From positions 1 through 7,816 of the forward strand of contig JALOAM010000147.1 in assembly GCA_023228765.1 (NCBI GenBank): a stretch of 7,816 nt of DNA, read 5' to 3'. The notes beneath the pieces were generated by a model. The model ran no database searches, was not told where the DNA came from, and saw nothing but the letters and a program-made list of their open reading frames with translations. The position numbers and the translations under genes are program-made. Positions 1 to 5,813 of this stretch are shown piece by piece (within the stretch, counting starts at the first letter, position 1; every line of letters starts with the position of its first letter). Origin of the DNA: Dehalococcoidia bacterium (GTDB taxonomy: Bacteria; Chloroflexota; Dehalococcoidia; UBA2979).

Positions 1-673
1 CTGGGCCGCCTACCAGGCCGCGCACGACGTGCGCCGCCAACTGGAGGAGCGCGCCGCGAAGATCTGGGGCGTCAACGTCGAGGACGTGAGCTACGACCAG
101 GCGGACGCCACCATCAAGGGCCCGGACGGCAACGTCTACACCTTCAAGGAGCTCGCGCGGCGCCTCCCCGGCACCGGCGGCAACGTCCAGGGCCGCGCGG
201 ACGTGGTCTCCACCAACGTCGGGAAGGTCGGCGCCTGCTACGGCGCCCACATCGCGGACGTCGAGGTGGACCGCGAGACCGGCAAGGTGAAGGTCCTCCG
301 CTATACCGCGATCCAGGACGTGGGCACCGCCATCCACCCCGCCTACGTCGAAGGCCAGATCGAGGGCGGCGCGGTCCAGGGCATCGGCATGGCCCTGCAC
401 GAGGAGTACGTCTACAACGACGAGGGGCGCATGGTGAACGCCTCGTTCCTCGACTACCGGATGCCCGTCGCCAACGACCTGCCGAGCATGGAGACGATCC
501 TGGTGGAGGTCCCGAACCCCGGCCATCCGTACGGCGTCCGCGGCGTCGGCGAGGTCCCCATCGTCCCGCCGCTCGGCGCGATCGCGAACGCGATCTACGA
601 CGCCGTCGGCATCCGCGTGCGCGACCTCCCGGCCTCCCCCACCCGCATCCTCGCGGAGCTGATGGAGCAGTAG
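1..673 (+). CDS. Molybdenum hydroxylase large subunit (xanthine dehydrogenase/aldehyde oxidase family), C-terminal part
   Basis: 5'-truncated by the window edge; the reading frame begins at base 2 and gives 223 codons, against roughly 750-800 residues for a whole subunit. This subunit binds the molybdopterin-cytosine or -guanine cofactor and hydroxylates purines, aldehydes, CO or aromatic carbon in the cytoplasm. Visible family marks are the DVGTAIHPAYVEGQIEGGAV segment (cofactor region), the stretch ending in FLDYRMPVANDLP, and GVRGVGEVP. The glutamate of GVGE (codon 551-553) sits where this family has its essential active-site Glu. The end, AIANAIYDAVGIRVRDLPAS followed by P-T-R-I-L, is the standard C terminus. 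The substrate cannot be told from this fragment; CoxL-like and Xdh-like members look alike here. The FAD and 2Fe-2S partner genes are not in the window. A MoaD/ThiS-like gene follows 97 bases downstream, consistent with a molybdenum-cofactor context. Confidence 0.93.
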   Translation, partial: WAAYQAAHDVRRQLEERAAKIWGVNVEDVSYDQADATIKGPDGNVYTFKELARRLPGTGGNVQGRADVVSTNVGKVGACYGAHIADVEVDRETGKVKVLRYTAIQDVGTAIHPAYVEGQIEGGAVQGIGMALHEEYVYNDEGRMVNASFLDYRMPVANDLPSMETILVEVPNPGHPYGVRGVGEVPIVPPLGAIANAIYDAVGIRVRDLPASPTRILAELMEQ

Positions 674-692
674 CACCCAACGAGGGCAGTCC

Positions 693-715
693 CGGGCGCC
701 CGGCGGCAGCGCCCG
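693..715 (+). terminator. Hairpin after the Mo-hydroxylase gene
   Basis: A 7-bp perfect stem, CGGGCGC (693-699) pairing with GCGCCCG (709-715), with a 9-base loop, begins 20 bases after the stop codon. The loop side also forms a 12-base self-complementary palindrome, CCGGGCGCCCGG, at 692-703. No T-run follows, so this is not a textbook intrinsic terminator. Its position suggests 3'-end formation or attenuation before the downstream gene. Confidence 0.45.
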
Positions 716-733
716 AGACATCGAGCCCAACGC

Positions 734-761
734 ACCGATAGATAGAAACCGATAGATAGAA
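734..761 (+). repeat. Exact 14-bp tandem repeat in the leader of the MoaD-like gene
   Basis: ACCGATAGATAGAA occurs twice with no gap (734-747 and 748-761). It is markedly AT-rich compared with its surroundings. The second copy runs directly into the Shine-Dalgarno sequence (AGAAGG, 758-763), so the duplication lies in the 5' untranslated or promoter region of the next gene. It could be an operator with two sites, a translation-enhancing A-rich leader, or a recent slippage duplication. Confidence 0.75.
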
Positions 762-763
762 GG
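758..763 (+). promoter_or_regulatory. Shine-Dalgarno AGAAGG that decides the MoaD-like start
   Basis: The only purine-rich site upstream of this gene ends at 763. It is 1 base from the GTG at 765 (too close), 7 bases from the in-frame GTG at 771 (ideal) and 13 from the ATG at 777. The GTG at 771 is therefore preferred. Confidence 0.6.
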
Positions 764-770
764 CGTGACA

Positions 771-1094
771 GTGGCGATGCTGCACGTGCCGGCCAGCCTG
801 CTTGAGGCCTCCGGCGGACGCGAACAGTTCGAGGTGGAGGACGCCACCACCCTCCGCGAGGTCTTCTCCGCCGTGCGCGAGGCGGCCCCGGCGCTCTACG
901 ACCGCATCGTCGAGGATGGCGACCTCCGCCCGGATATCGCGGTCGCCATCGACGGCTCCATCCTCGAAGACACCGGCATGTTCACGGATATCGCGCCCGA
1001 CGCGCAGATCTATCTCGTCCCGCCGATCGGTGGCGGCGCGCCGCGCTCTCTCGGGCAACCCACAGATCGAGGTCCCTCGCGAGGCCCGTGGTGA
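771..1094 (+). CDS. MoaD/ThiS-family ubiquitin-like protein with a C-terminal tail beyond GGG
   Basis: 107 residues from GTG 771 (109 if GTG 765 is used). MoaD and ThiS are small beta-grasp sulfur carriers whose C-terminal Gly-Gly is adenylated and thiocarboxylated by a MoeB/ThiF-type E1 to deliver sulfur for molybdopterin or thiazole synthesis. The fold pattern is visible: strand LHVPASLLEASGG, the helix TLREVFSAVREAAPALYDRI, then ELRP-like DLRPDIAVAIDGS, and PDAQIYLVPPIGGG at the end of the domain. Unlike the usual members, translation does not stop after the glycines (PPIGGG at residues 84-89). It continues 18 residues in a Pro/Arg/Gly-rich tail ending GPSRGPW. A free diglycine would require cleavage after GGG. 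The stop codon overlaps the next gene start (GTGA, 1091-1094), indicating translational coupling. The preceding Mo-hydroxylase gene supports a MoaD-like role, but function of the tailed form is unproven. Confidence 0.85.
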   Translation: MAMLHVPASLLEASGGREQFEVEDATTLREVFSAVREAAPALYDRIVEDGDLRPDIAVAIDGSILEDTGMFTDIAPDAQIYLVPPIGGGAPRSLGQPTDRGPSRGPW

Positions 1095-2284
1095 GCCGCC
1101 ACCGCACGCGCGTCCGCCAGGCGCGCCTCGCCCCCGCCGCCCCTCGTCCCGTCACCCGCGAGCGCGTCCGCGATGGCCGCGCGGAGATCTCCGCCGCCGG
1201 GAACCACGCCCTCCGCCGCCTCATCGGTCGCCGGCCCTCGGACAGCGCGCTCCGCAAGGCGACCCCGGCGCTGCTCCGCGCGTGGATCGACAAGGGGAAC
1301 GGCAACGCCCAGTGGGACCGCGAGATGGGCTCCAAGATGTGGAAACGCCGCGAGAAGAGCGGCGGTGGCTACGAGTACCTCTACGAGGTCACCGGCTTCA
1401 CCACCATCGACACCGACCACGAAGGCGAGTGGAAGACCAAGGAGGAGTGGGACGACCTTCGCATCCGCGTGCCGGAGGACACAGACGACGCCCTCGACGA
1501 GTACCCCATGCCCCGGTCAGGCCCCCAGGGCTGGGACCTCATGCCGTTCTTCAACATGGTCCAGTCGCGCGGCCTCTACGGCGTCTGCAACGCCATCAGC
1601 GCCGGCTACCTCGCCGGCATGATCGCCCCGCCGGAGGGCCGCGTCGGCATCAGTGAGCGCAACTTCCGCCAGGTCGAGCTCTTCAAGTACTTCCTCGATG
1701 GCATCGTCCTTCACTTCCACAGCGGCGATGACTCCGCCGCCGTCACCCTCGCCTTCCTCCAGTGGGCGAAGAGCGAGGGCCTGGACGCCACCTGGATCGA
1801 CAACCTGGACAAGGGCAACGCCTCGATCGCGCGGGAGCGCTTCAAGGAGTTCTTCCAGAAGGTGCGCGGAACCAAGCTCAGCGCCGGCAGCACGACCGCC
1901 CAGGGCAGCTACGCATCGCTGACCGCGGACGTCCTCTACGAGAAGTTCGATGCTCTCCTCGAACCCTCCTTCGACATGCGAGACGCCTTCCAGGGCCTCG
2001 TCGTCATCAAGGCGGACACCCGCCTCGAGAGCGGCAAGATCGACCCCGCGGGCGGCCACGCCGGCCACGAACTCACGATCCGTTACGACCCCAACGGCCA
2101 CCGCCTCGCCATCTACGACCAGACCGGCGGCCTCGTCACGCAGGGCATCACCGACCAGGAACACCTCGCGGAGATCCTCGCGAACTACCTCCACCACACC
2201 TACATCGCCCACCCCATGCGCCCCCTCGGTATGGGCGGACCGCCCGTCAACAACGGCTCCTTCACCCTGCACCTCATCCCCTAG
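1091..2284 (+). CDS. YopT/C58-like papain-fold cysteine peptidase candidate
   Basis: 397 residues from GTG 1091, chosen because it gives a GTGA overlap and GAGG (1081-1084) lies 6 bases upstream; GTG 1088 is the alternative. I do not recognise a named family for the whole protein. The C-terminal half resembles the C58 peptidases (YopT, AvrPphB). It has Cys166 in RGLYGVCNAISAGYLAGM, matching their GxC-x-ALS-type nucleophile helix. His326 in AGHELTIRYDPNGHRLAIYD matches their GHA-x strand, and Asp343, 17 residues later in IYDQTGG, matches their FDPN-x-G. His323 is an alternative base. The Cys-to-His distance (160 residues) is longer than the roughly 115-120 of YopT/AvrPphB. Residues 1-90 are Arg-rich and include AGNHALRRLIG (36-46), which resembles a short motif seen in N termini of some contractile-injection or polymorphic-toxin cargo; that link is weak. 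No signal peptide or membrane segment is visible. It may process the coupled ubiquitin-like protein, act as an effector, or be catalytically unrelated. Confidence 0.8.
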   Translation: MSRHRTRVRQARLAPAAPRPVTRERVRDGRAEISAAGNHALRRLIGRRPSDSALRKATPALLRAWIDKGNGNAQWDREMGSKMWKRREKSGGGYEYLYEVTGFTTIDTDHEGEWKTKEEWDDLRIRVPEDTDDALDEYPMPRSGPQGWDLMPFFNMVQSRGLYGVCNAISAGYLAGMIAPPEGRVGISERNFRQVELFKYFLDGIVLHFHSGDDSAAVTLAFLQWAKSEGLDATWIDNLDKGNASIARERFKEFFQKVRGTKLSAGSTTAQGSYASLTADVLYEKFDALLEPSFDMRDAFQGLVVIKADTRLESGKIDPAGGHAGHELTIRYDPNGHRLAIYDQTGGLVTQGITDQEHLAEILANYLHHTYIAHPMRPLGMGGPPVNNGSFTLHLIP

Positions 2285-2323
2285 CTTCACTCACTGCCCC
2301 GAGACACCCGCCCCACTCTGACC

Positions 2324-2356
2324 CCCTCCCTCTCTGGGGGAGGGTTGGGGAGAGGG
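2324..2356 (+). terminator. C-rich/G-rich hairpin element, copy 1 of a dispersed intergenic repeat
   Basis: CCCTCCC (2324-2330) pairs with GGGAGGG (2338-2344); alternatively CCCTCTC (2328-2334) pairs with GAGAGGG (2350-2356), so two mutually exclusive stems are possible. The element starts about 36 bases after the peptidase-like stop codon and resembles the one at 4100-4136 (both begin GACCCC and end in G-runs). There is no U-tract. It is probably a REP-like intergenic element that may act as a transcription or mRNA 3'-end barrier. Confidence 0.5.
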
Positions 2357-2456
2357 AAGACACGCCACCCGCGCGTGCCAGCCTTCACGCACCCATCGAG
2401 GTCCCACTCCATCCAATTCCGCCCCTCCCCAGCGGAAGAGCGGTCAGGCCCTGCTC

Positions 2457-2476
2457 ACCCCCGGATACCCCCGGAT
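2457..2476 (+). repeat. 10-bp tandem repeat upstream of the Rieske-like gene
   Basis: ACCCCCGGAT occurs twice in a row (2457-2466, 2467-2476). If transcription starts at the ATG at 2516, as the -10 box at 2504-2509 suggests, the two copies span about -59 to -40, the usual position of a class II-like activator site. One helical turn (10 bp) separates the copies, so a dimeric regulator would see both on the same DNA face. No regulator is identified. Confidence 0.6.
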
Positions 2477-2503
2477 CCCCCCACGGACATCGACAGGGCT
2501 CAC

Positions 2504-2509
2504 TAGACT
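2504..2509 (+). promoter_or_regulatory. -10-like TAGACT placing transcription start at the ATG (leaderless)
   Basis: TAGACT begins 12 bases before ATG 2516, so +1 would fall on or next to the A of the ATG. No Shine-Dalgarno precedes this ATG. No good -35 is visible, which makes activator dependence on the adjacent tandem repeat plausible. Confidence 0.5.
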
Positions 2510-2515
2510 AGTTGC

Positions 2516-3121
2516 ATGCGCAGTGCCCGCCTCCTGTTCCCTGTCGCCCTCCTCGCCGCCGTCGTCGGAGGCCTTACCGGCGCCGTCGTCACCTTTGCCC
2601 TCACCGCCCCCGAGGACAGCGCGCCCCCGGGCCGAGGCACGGTCGTGGCCATCGGCGCCGAACTCGGCTTCGAAGACGGCGTCTGGTGCTCGGAGCATCT
2701 GCGCTTCTGCATCCCGGAGTTCGAGCAGCCGCAGGACGCGCACGCGTTCTACATGATGGATCCGCACACCCCTTCCAGGGCACGCGGATGCGTCGTCGAC
2801 TGGCGTCTCGATATCGACGTCGCCAACTTCACCGACCAGGCAACCGCGGAGCGCTTCGGCCCCGGCCTGTTCCGCGCTCGCTGCAGCGGCAGCACCTTCC
2901 TCTCGGACGGCACTCGCGTGTTCGGCCCCTCCCCGCGCAACCTCGACGAGTTCGCCATCTCCTACCACGAAGAAACGCGCGAGTTCCGCGACGGCGAGGA
3001 GTACCTCGACCGGTGGTTCGAGGTCGACACCCGCACCCTCATCTGCGGCGACCTGGGCCGGGGCGTCGACCCGGACGACGTCCCGGACCCCGGGTGCGAA
3101 CTCGCCCCACCGTACGACTGA
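2516..3121 (+). CDS. Membrane-anchored or secreted Rieske-like protein lacking the 2Fe-2S ligands
   Basis: 201 residues. Residues 5-29 (LLFPVALLAAVVGGLTGAVV and on) form a signal anchor or signal peptide, the usual architecture of Rieske subunits. RGCVVDW (90-96) and FRARCSGSTF (119-128) followed by DGTRVFGPSPRNL (131-143) align without gaps to the Rieske boxes CTHLGC-VVPW and CPCHGS-x-(Y/F)-x-x-x-G-x-V-x-x-GPAP-x-x-L. At the four ligand positions the protein has Ser87, Ala89, Ala121 and Ser124 in place of Cys, His, Cys and His. The two cysteines that form the Rieske disulfide are kept (Cys92, Cys123). No cluster can bind in the normal way. Four more cysteines (58, 65, 177, 194) give an even total, as expected of a disulfide-rich envelope protein. 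No cytochrome b or c gene is nearby. It is likely a structural or ligand-binding derivative of the Rieske fold; the assignment rests on motif alignment only. Confidence 0.8.
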   Translation: MRSARLLFPVALLAAVVGGLTGAVVTFALTAPEDSAPPGRGTVVAIGAELGFEDGVWCSEHLRFCIPEFEQPQDAHAFYMMDPHTPSRARGCVVDWRLDIDVANFTDQATAERFGPGLFRARCSGSTFLSDGTRVFGPSPRNLDEFAISYHEETREFRDGEEYLDRWFEVDTRTLICGDLGRGVDPDDVPDPGCELAPPYD

Positions 3122-3131
3122 CACCCCCGCC

Positions 3132-3137
3132 TATACT
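3132..3137 (+). promoter_or_regulatory. -10-like TATACT upstream of the crotonase gene
   Basis: TATACT is the closest match to TATAAT in this gap (5 of 6). Start of transcription would be near 3144, giving a leader of about 42 bases that begins with the hairpin at 3145-3168. No clear -35 lies at 16-18 bases spacing. Confidence 0.4.
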
Positions 3138-3144
3138 CCCCGCA

Positions 3145-3168
3145 CCGCGCGCAGCAGCCCGCGCGCGG
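3145..3168 (+). other. 8-bp perfect hairpin between the Rieske-like and crotonase genes
   Basis: CCGCGCGC (3145-3152) pairs with GCGCGCGG (3161-3168) around the loop AGCAGCCC. It lies 24 bases after the Rieske-like stop, 6 bases before the crotonase Shine-Dalgarno, and right at the predicted transcript 5' end. It could be a terminator for the upstream gene (without U-tract), a 5' stabilising stem, or an operator. Confidence 0.5.
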
Positions 3169-3174
3169 CACGCG

Positions 3175-3179
3175 AGGAG
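3175..3179 (+). promoter_or_regulatory. Shine-Dalgarno AGGAG of the crotonase gene
   Basis: AGGAG ends 6 bases before ATG 3186, a strong canonical site that fixes the start. It contrasts with the neighbouring genes at 2516, 4275 and 5823, which have none. Confidence 0.8.
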
Positions 3180-3185
3180 TGCCCG

Positions 3186-4061
3186 ATGTCCGACGCCGAC
3201 CTGAAGACCGAGAGCTACGACGACACCGAGTACGACACCATCCAGGTCGAACGCGTCGGCCGTGTCGGCATCGTCCGGTACAACCGGCCGGACGTCCTCA
3301 ACGCCATGAACCAGACCATGTACGCCGAGTGGATCGAGGCGTACGACAAGTTCAACGCCGACCCGGACATCGGCGCCGTGATCACCACCGGCAACGGCCG
3401 CGCCTACAGCGCCGGCGCAGACGTCGGCGGCTTCGAGAGCACCTTCACCGGCGCCCAGATGCCGAGGCAGAAGGTCGCCAACCACCCGCCCTTCGACCCC
3501 TGGTACATGACCGACGGCAAGCCCGCCATCGCCGCCGTCAACGGTGTCGCCGTCGGCGTCGGCTTCACCTCCATCCTCTGGCACGACATCATCCTGGCCT
3601 CCACCGAAGCGAGGTTCTCCGCCCGCTTCGCCGCCATCGGCCTCACCCCGGAGCTCAACTCCGCCTGGATGCTCCCCCGCCTCATCGGCATGCAGCGCGC
3701 CAAGGAGATGATCCTCACCGGCCGCATCTGGACCGCCGAGGAGACCCGAGACATCGGTCTCGTCCGCAGCGTCTACGAACCCGAAGACCTCCTCCCCCAG
3801 GCTGTCGCCCTCGCCGCCGAGATCGCCGGCAACCCCACCACCACGCTGAAGATCATCAAGCGGCAGCTCATGGAGGACTTCCTCACCACGGACCTCACCA
3901 CCATCCAGCGCCGCTCCAACGAGAACTTCGCCGCCGCCCGCAAGACTCCCGAGCACCGCGAAGCCCTCTACGCCCTCCGCGACCGCCGCCCCCCGCGCTA
4001 CCACGACGAGGCCTACATGCTCGACCTCGCCGACAGAGTCGCCCGCGGCGAAGCCAAGTAG
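3186..4061 (+). CDS. Crotonase-superfamily protein, probably enoyl-CoA isomerase-like
   Basis: 291 residues, typical length plus about 18 extra acidic N-terminal residues. Crotonases bind acyl-CoA and stabilise an enolate in an oxyanion hole; they act in cytoplasmic fatty-acid or aromatic-acid beta-oxidation. The first oxyanion motif is AYSAGADVGGF (73-83) and the second AAVNGVAVGVGF (116-127). Where rat enoyl-CoA hydratase has its two catalytic glutamates, my alignment puts Thr128 (in GFTSILWHD) and Phe148 (in ARFSARFAAIG). Instead, Glu156 in LTPELNSAWMLPRL lies where the enoyl-CoA isomerase/PaaG-type enzymes have their acidic residue. The C-terminal helix ending in DRRPPRYHD is family-typical. 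An isomerase (double-bond shift) or another crotonase reaction is more likely than hydration; automated tools would still call it enoyl-CoA hydratase. No other beta-oxidation gene is in the window. Confidence 0.92.
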   Translation: MSDADLKTESYDDTEYDTIQVERVGRVGIVRYNRPDVLNAMNQTMYAEWIEAYDKFNADPDIGAVITTGNGRAYSAGADVGGFESTFTGAQMPRQKVANHPPFDPWYMTDGKPAIAAVNGVAVGVGFTSILWHDIILASTEARFSARFAAIGLTPELNSAWMLPRLIGMQRAKEMILTGRIWTAEETRDIGLVRSVYEPEDLLPQAVALAAEIAGNPTTTLKIIKRQLMEDFLTTDLTTIQRRSNENFAAARKTPEHREALYALRDRRPPRYHDEAYMLDLADRVARGEAK

Positions 4062-4101
4062 GAGCGCCCCCTCCGAGGGCATCCCGACCGCAGATCCGAC
4101 C

Positions 4102-4124
4102 CCTTCCCCCTTGAGGGGGGAAGG
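4102..4124 (+). terminator. 9-bp perfect hairpin, copy 2 of the dispersed intergenic element
   Basis: CCTTCCCCC (4102-4110) pairs perfectly with GGGGGAAGG (4116-4124) around TTGAG, then a G-rich tail runs to about 4136. It begins 40 bases after the crotonase stop, almost the same distance as the related element at 2320-2356 from its own upstream gene. No T-run follows on the + strand. Confidence 0.55.
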
Positions 4125-4261
4125 TGGGGATGGGGGTGAAGCGCTCCTCAAACACACGGACCGGCCAGCCCCAGCCCAGCCACCCCGTCAGGACGTACTC
4201 CAGCACCAACACCCGCCGACGTAGTCCCCCATGGATGAGGTAATTCCCCCGCCTCACCCCC

Positions 4262-4267
4262 TACCCT
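4262..4267 (+). promoter_or_regulatory. -10-like TACCCT, leaderless start of the LuxR-type gene
   Basis: TACCCT starts 13 bases before ATG 4275, and the bases between are pyrimidine-rich with no Shine-Dalgarno. The match is weak on its own (3 of 6 to TATAAT) but has the TANNNT form and spacing also seen before 2516 and 5823. Confidence 0.35.
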
Positions 4268-4274
4268 CCTCGCC

Positions 4275-5813
4275 ATGACCGAGGACCGAGGCCACCCGAA
4301 CCCCCGGCGTCCCCGAGGGCGTCCCCCACACCCCGATGTCCTCACACCCGCCGAGTGGCGCGTCCTCGACGCCCTCCGCCTCGGCCACACCAACGCCGAG
4401 ATCGCCGAACGCCTCGGCCTCAGCGTCAACACCGTCCGCACCCACGTCTCCAGCATGCTCACCAAGCTCGAGCTCCCCGATCGCCACGCCCTCGCCACCT
4501 GGGACGGCCAGCCCGTGGAGCGCTCCCGCTCTGCCATCCGGCGCCTATCGTTCGTCACTCCGTGGCTCCGCCTCGCCGCGGGTGGAGCGGTACTCGTCGG
4601 GTTCGTGGTCATCATCGGAGCGGCGCTCGACTCCTCCCGCGCGTCGGCACCCTCTGACGACGAACCCCTCGTCACCGCAGAGCCCGAGGCCACCCGGACC
4701 TCCGAGCCCGTCGCCCTCGCCGATATCTACAGCCCCCAGCCGTACATACCTCCAGACGATCTGGGCGGATGGCGCGGCACGCGCCCCCTCCCGAGTCGCT
4801 TCCCGCCGCCCTCGATCGATGCCGCCAACGCCGAGCCCGCCGCCTTCCTCGGCGACGCATGGCCGCAGCCGCCGGACTCCCCGGCCTTTGCGGACGCCCC
4901 CGGCTCGAGAGATCGCAATTGCGTCGACACCGCATCGATCGCCGGACCGGTAGTCCGATCGGGGGACTTCCTCCTGGACACCTCCGCCTGGCCGGACGCG
5001 CCTCACCTCTTTGCCCTCACGGCGCCGGACGGCGCACAGCGCCTCTTCCTGCGGGCCCTCCACCTCGACAGCTCCGCGCCGCGAGCCGCCACCTTGATCC
5101 ACGAGTTCGCGAACTCGGGTGACGGGGCCACAGGGGGTCGCTTCGCCCCTACCTTCGTCCTGCCCGAGGCAGGCCGCTGGCTCGTCGTGGCGACGGCCGG
5201 ACCGCAGTGGGGGTGCTTCGTCGTTGCCGTCCCCGAGCCGCCCGAGACCTACCGCCCGGCTCGGACGGTCGCCGAGGCCGAGCAAGCGGGCGCCACCTAC
5301 CCCACCTCGCCGCCACCAGCGCACCTCACCGGCCGGTTCACGGCGACCGCGCCGTTCGCCCTCCCTTCCGGTGGCCACGCTCGCGCGTGCCTCGACATCG
5401 ACGGACTCGACGCCGTCCGCTCGGGCGAGTGGCTCATGCTCGCAGCCCAGATGCTCATCGATGGCGACCCGAACGCGCCGTCCAACCGGGTGTTCCTGAT
5501 CCCCGTGACTCAGCCGCGAGGCTATGACGAGCTGGAACGGTGGAGAGGCACCCCACTCCTCGGGCTCCGGCTCACCGCGACATTCCTCGACGCGCCCCAG
5601 CACACCTATGTCTACGAGCAGCCCGAACCGAACGCCTACACGCCCTACGACGGATTCGATGAGGACGGATTCGAGTTCCAACACATCACCCAGGCCGTCC
5701 TCCCGAGGACGGGCGACTGGGTCGTCGTCGCGACCGACGGCCCCGGCGGATCGCAGTGGGGCTGCTTCACCTCGCCCGGCCGAGGCACCCCGGCGTCGGT
5801 GGCGGGCGACTAG
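4275..5813 (+). CDS. LuxR-type HTH transmembrane regulator with a two-module four-cysteine ectodomain
   Basis: 512 residues. Residues 23-76 are a GerE/LuxR-type DNA-binding domain (LTPAEWRVLDALRLGHTNAE, then RLGLSVNTVRTHVSSMLTKL). No receiver or kinase domain precedes it. Residues 96-118 (LRLAAGGAVLVGFVVIIGAA) form one transmembrane helix, and 119-145 a Ser/Glu/Thr/Pro linker. The rest, predicted outside the membrane, contains two repeats. Each has Cys-(Val/Leu)-Asp ... VRSG(D/E)(F/W) ... and ends with (R/D)W-x-VVAT ... QWGCF. Cysteines 216, 314, 372 and 497 are the only ones in the protein, one pair per module, so two disulfides are likely. This is a ToxR-like layout: an external domain coupled directly to a cytoplasmic DNA-binding domain. 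The gene 9 bases downstream encodes a lipoprotein with the same external domain. No family name is recognised for the ectodomain. The signal and target promoter are unknown. Confidence 0.92.
   Translation: MTEDRGHPNPRRPRGRPPHPDVLTPAEWRVLDALRLGHTNAEIAERLGLSVNTVRTHVSSMLTKLELPDRHALATWDGQPVERSRSAIRRLSFVTPWLRLAAGGAVLVGFVVIIGAALDSSRASAPSDDEPLVTAEPEATRTSEPVALADIYSPQPYIPPDDLGGWRGTRPLPSRFPPPSIDAANAEPAAFLGDAWPQPPDSPAFADAPGSRDRNCVDTASIAGPVVRSGDFLLDTSAWPDAPHLFALTAPDGAQRLFLRALHLDSSAPRAATLIHEFANSGDGATGGRFAPTFVLPEAGRWLVVATAGPQWGCFVVAVPEPPETYRPARTVAEAEQAGATYPTSPPPAHLTGRFTATAPFALPSGGHARACLDIDGLDAVRSGEWLMLAAQMLIDGDPNAPSNRVFLIPVTQPRGYDELERWRGTPLLGLRLTATFLDAPQHTYVYEQPEPNAYTPYDGFDEDGFEFQHITQAVLPRTGDWVVVATDGPGGSQWGCFTSPGRGTPASVAGD

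Noticed and set aside
144..1058. 304-codon open frame on the - strand
   Set aside because: Antisense to the Mo-hydroxylase and MoaD-like genes; its end is nearly pure Arg/Gly/Pro.
1020..1094. Frameshift or sequencing error as the cause of the MoaD-like tail
   Set aside because: I read both other + frames after GGG and found no stop codon immediately after the glycines, so a one-base error would not restore a normal end. A larger rearrangement cannot be excluded.
802..1656. 284-codon + frame overlapping the MoaD-like and peptidase-like genes
   Set aside because: Arg/Pro-rich composition with no recognisable domain. The two frames used have family motifs and a coupled stop/start.
3118..3123. 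CTGACA as a -35 box for the crotonase promoter
   Set aside because: Only 8 bases separate it from TATACT; a 16-18 base spacer is needed.
3039..4157. 372-codon open frame on the - strand
   Set aside because: Antisense shadow of the crotonase and the end of the Rieske-like gene; Gly/Val/Asp-rich without motifs.
4140..4257. Small - strand open frame between the crotonase and LuxR-type genes
   Set aside because: It reads straight into the dispersed hairpin element and has no Shine-Dalgarno or recognisable product.
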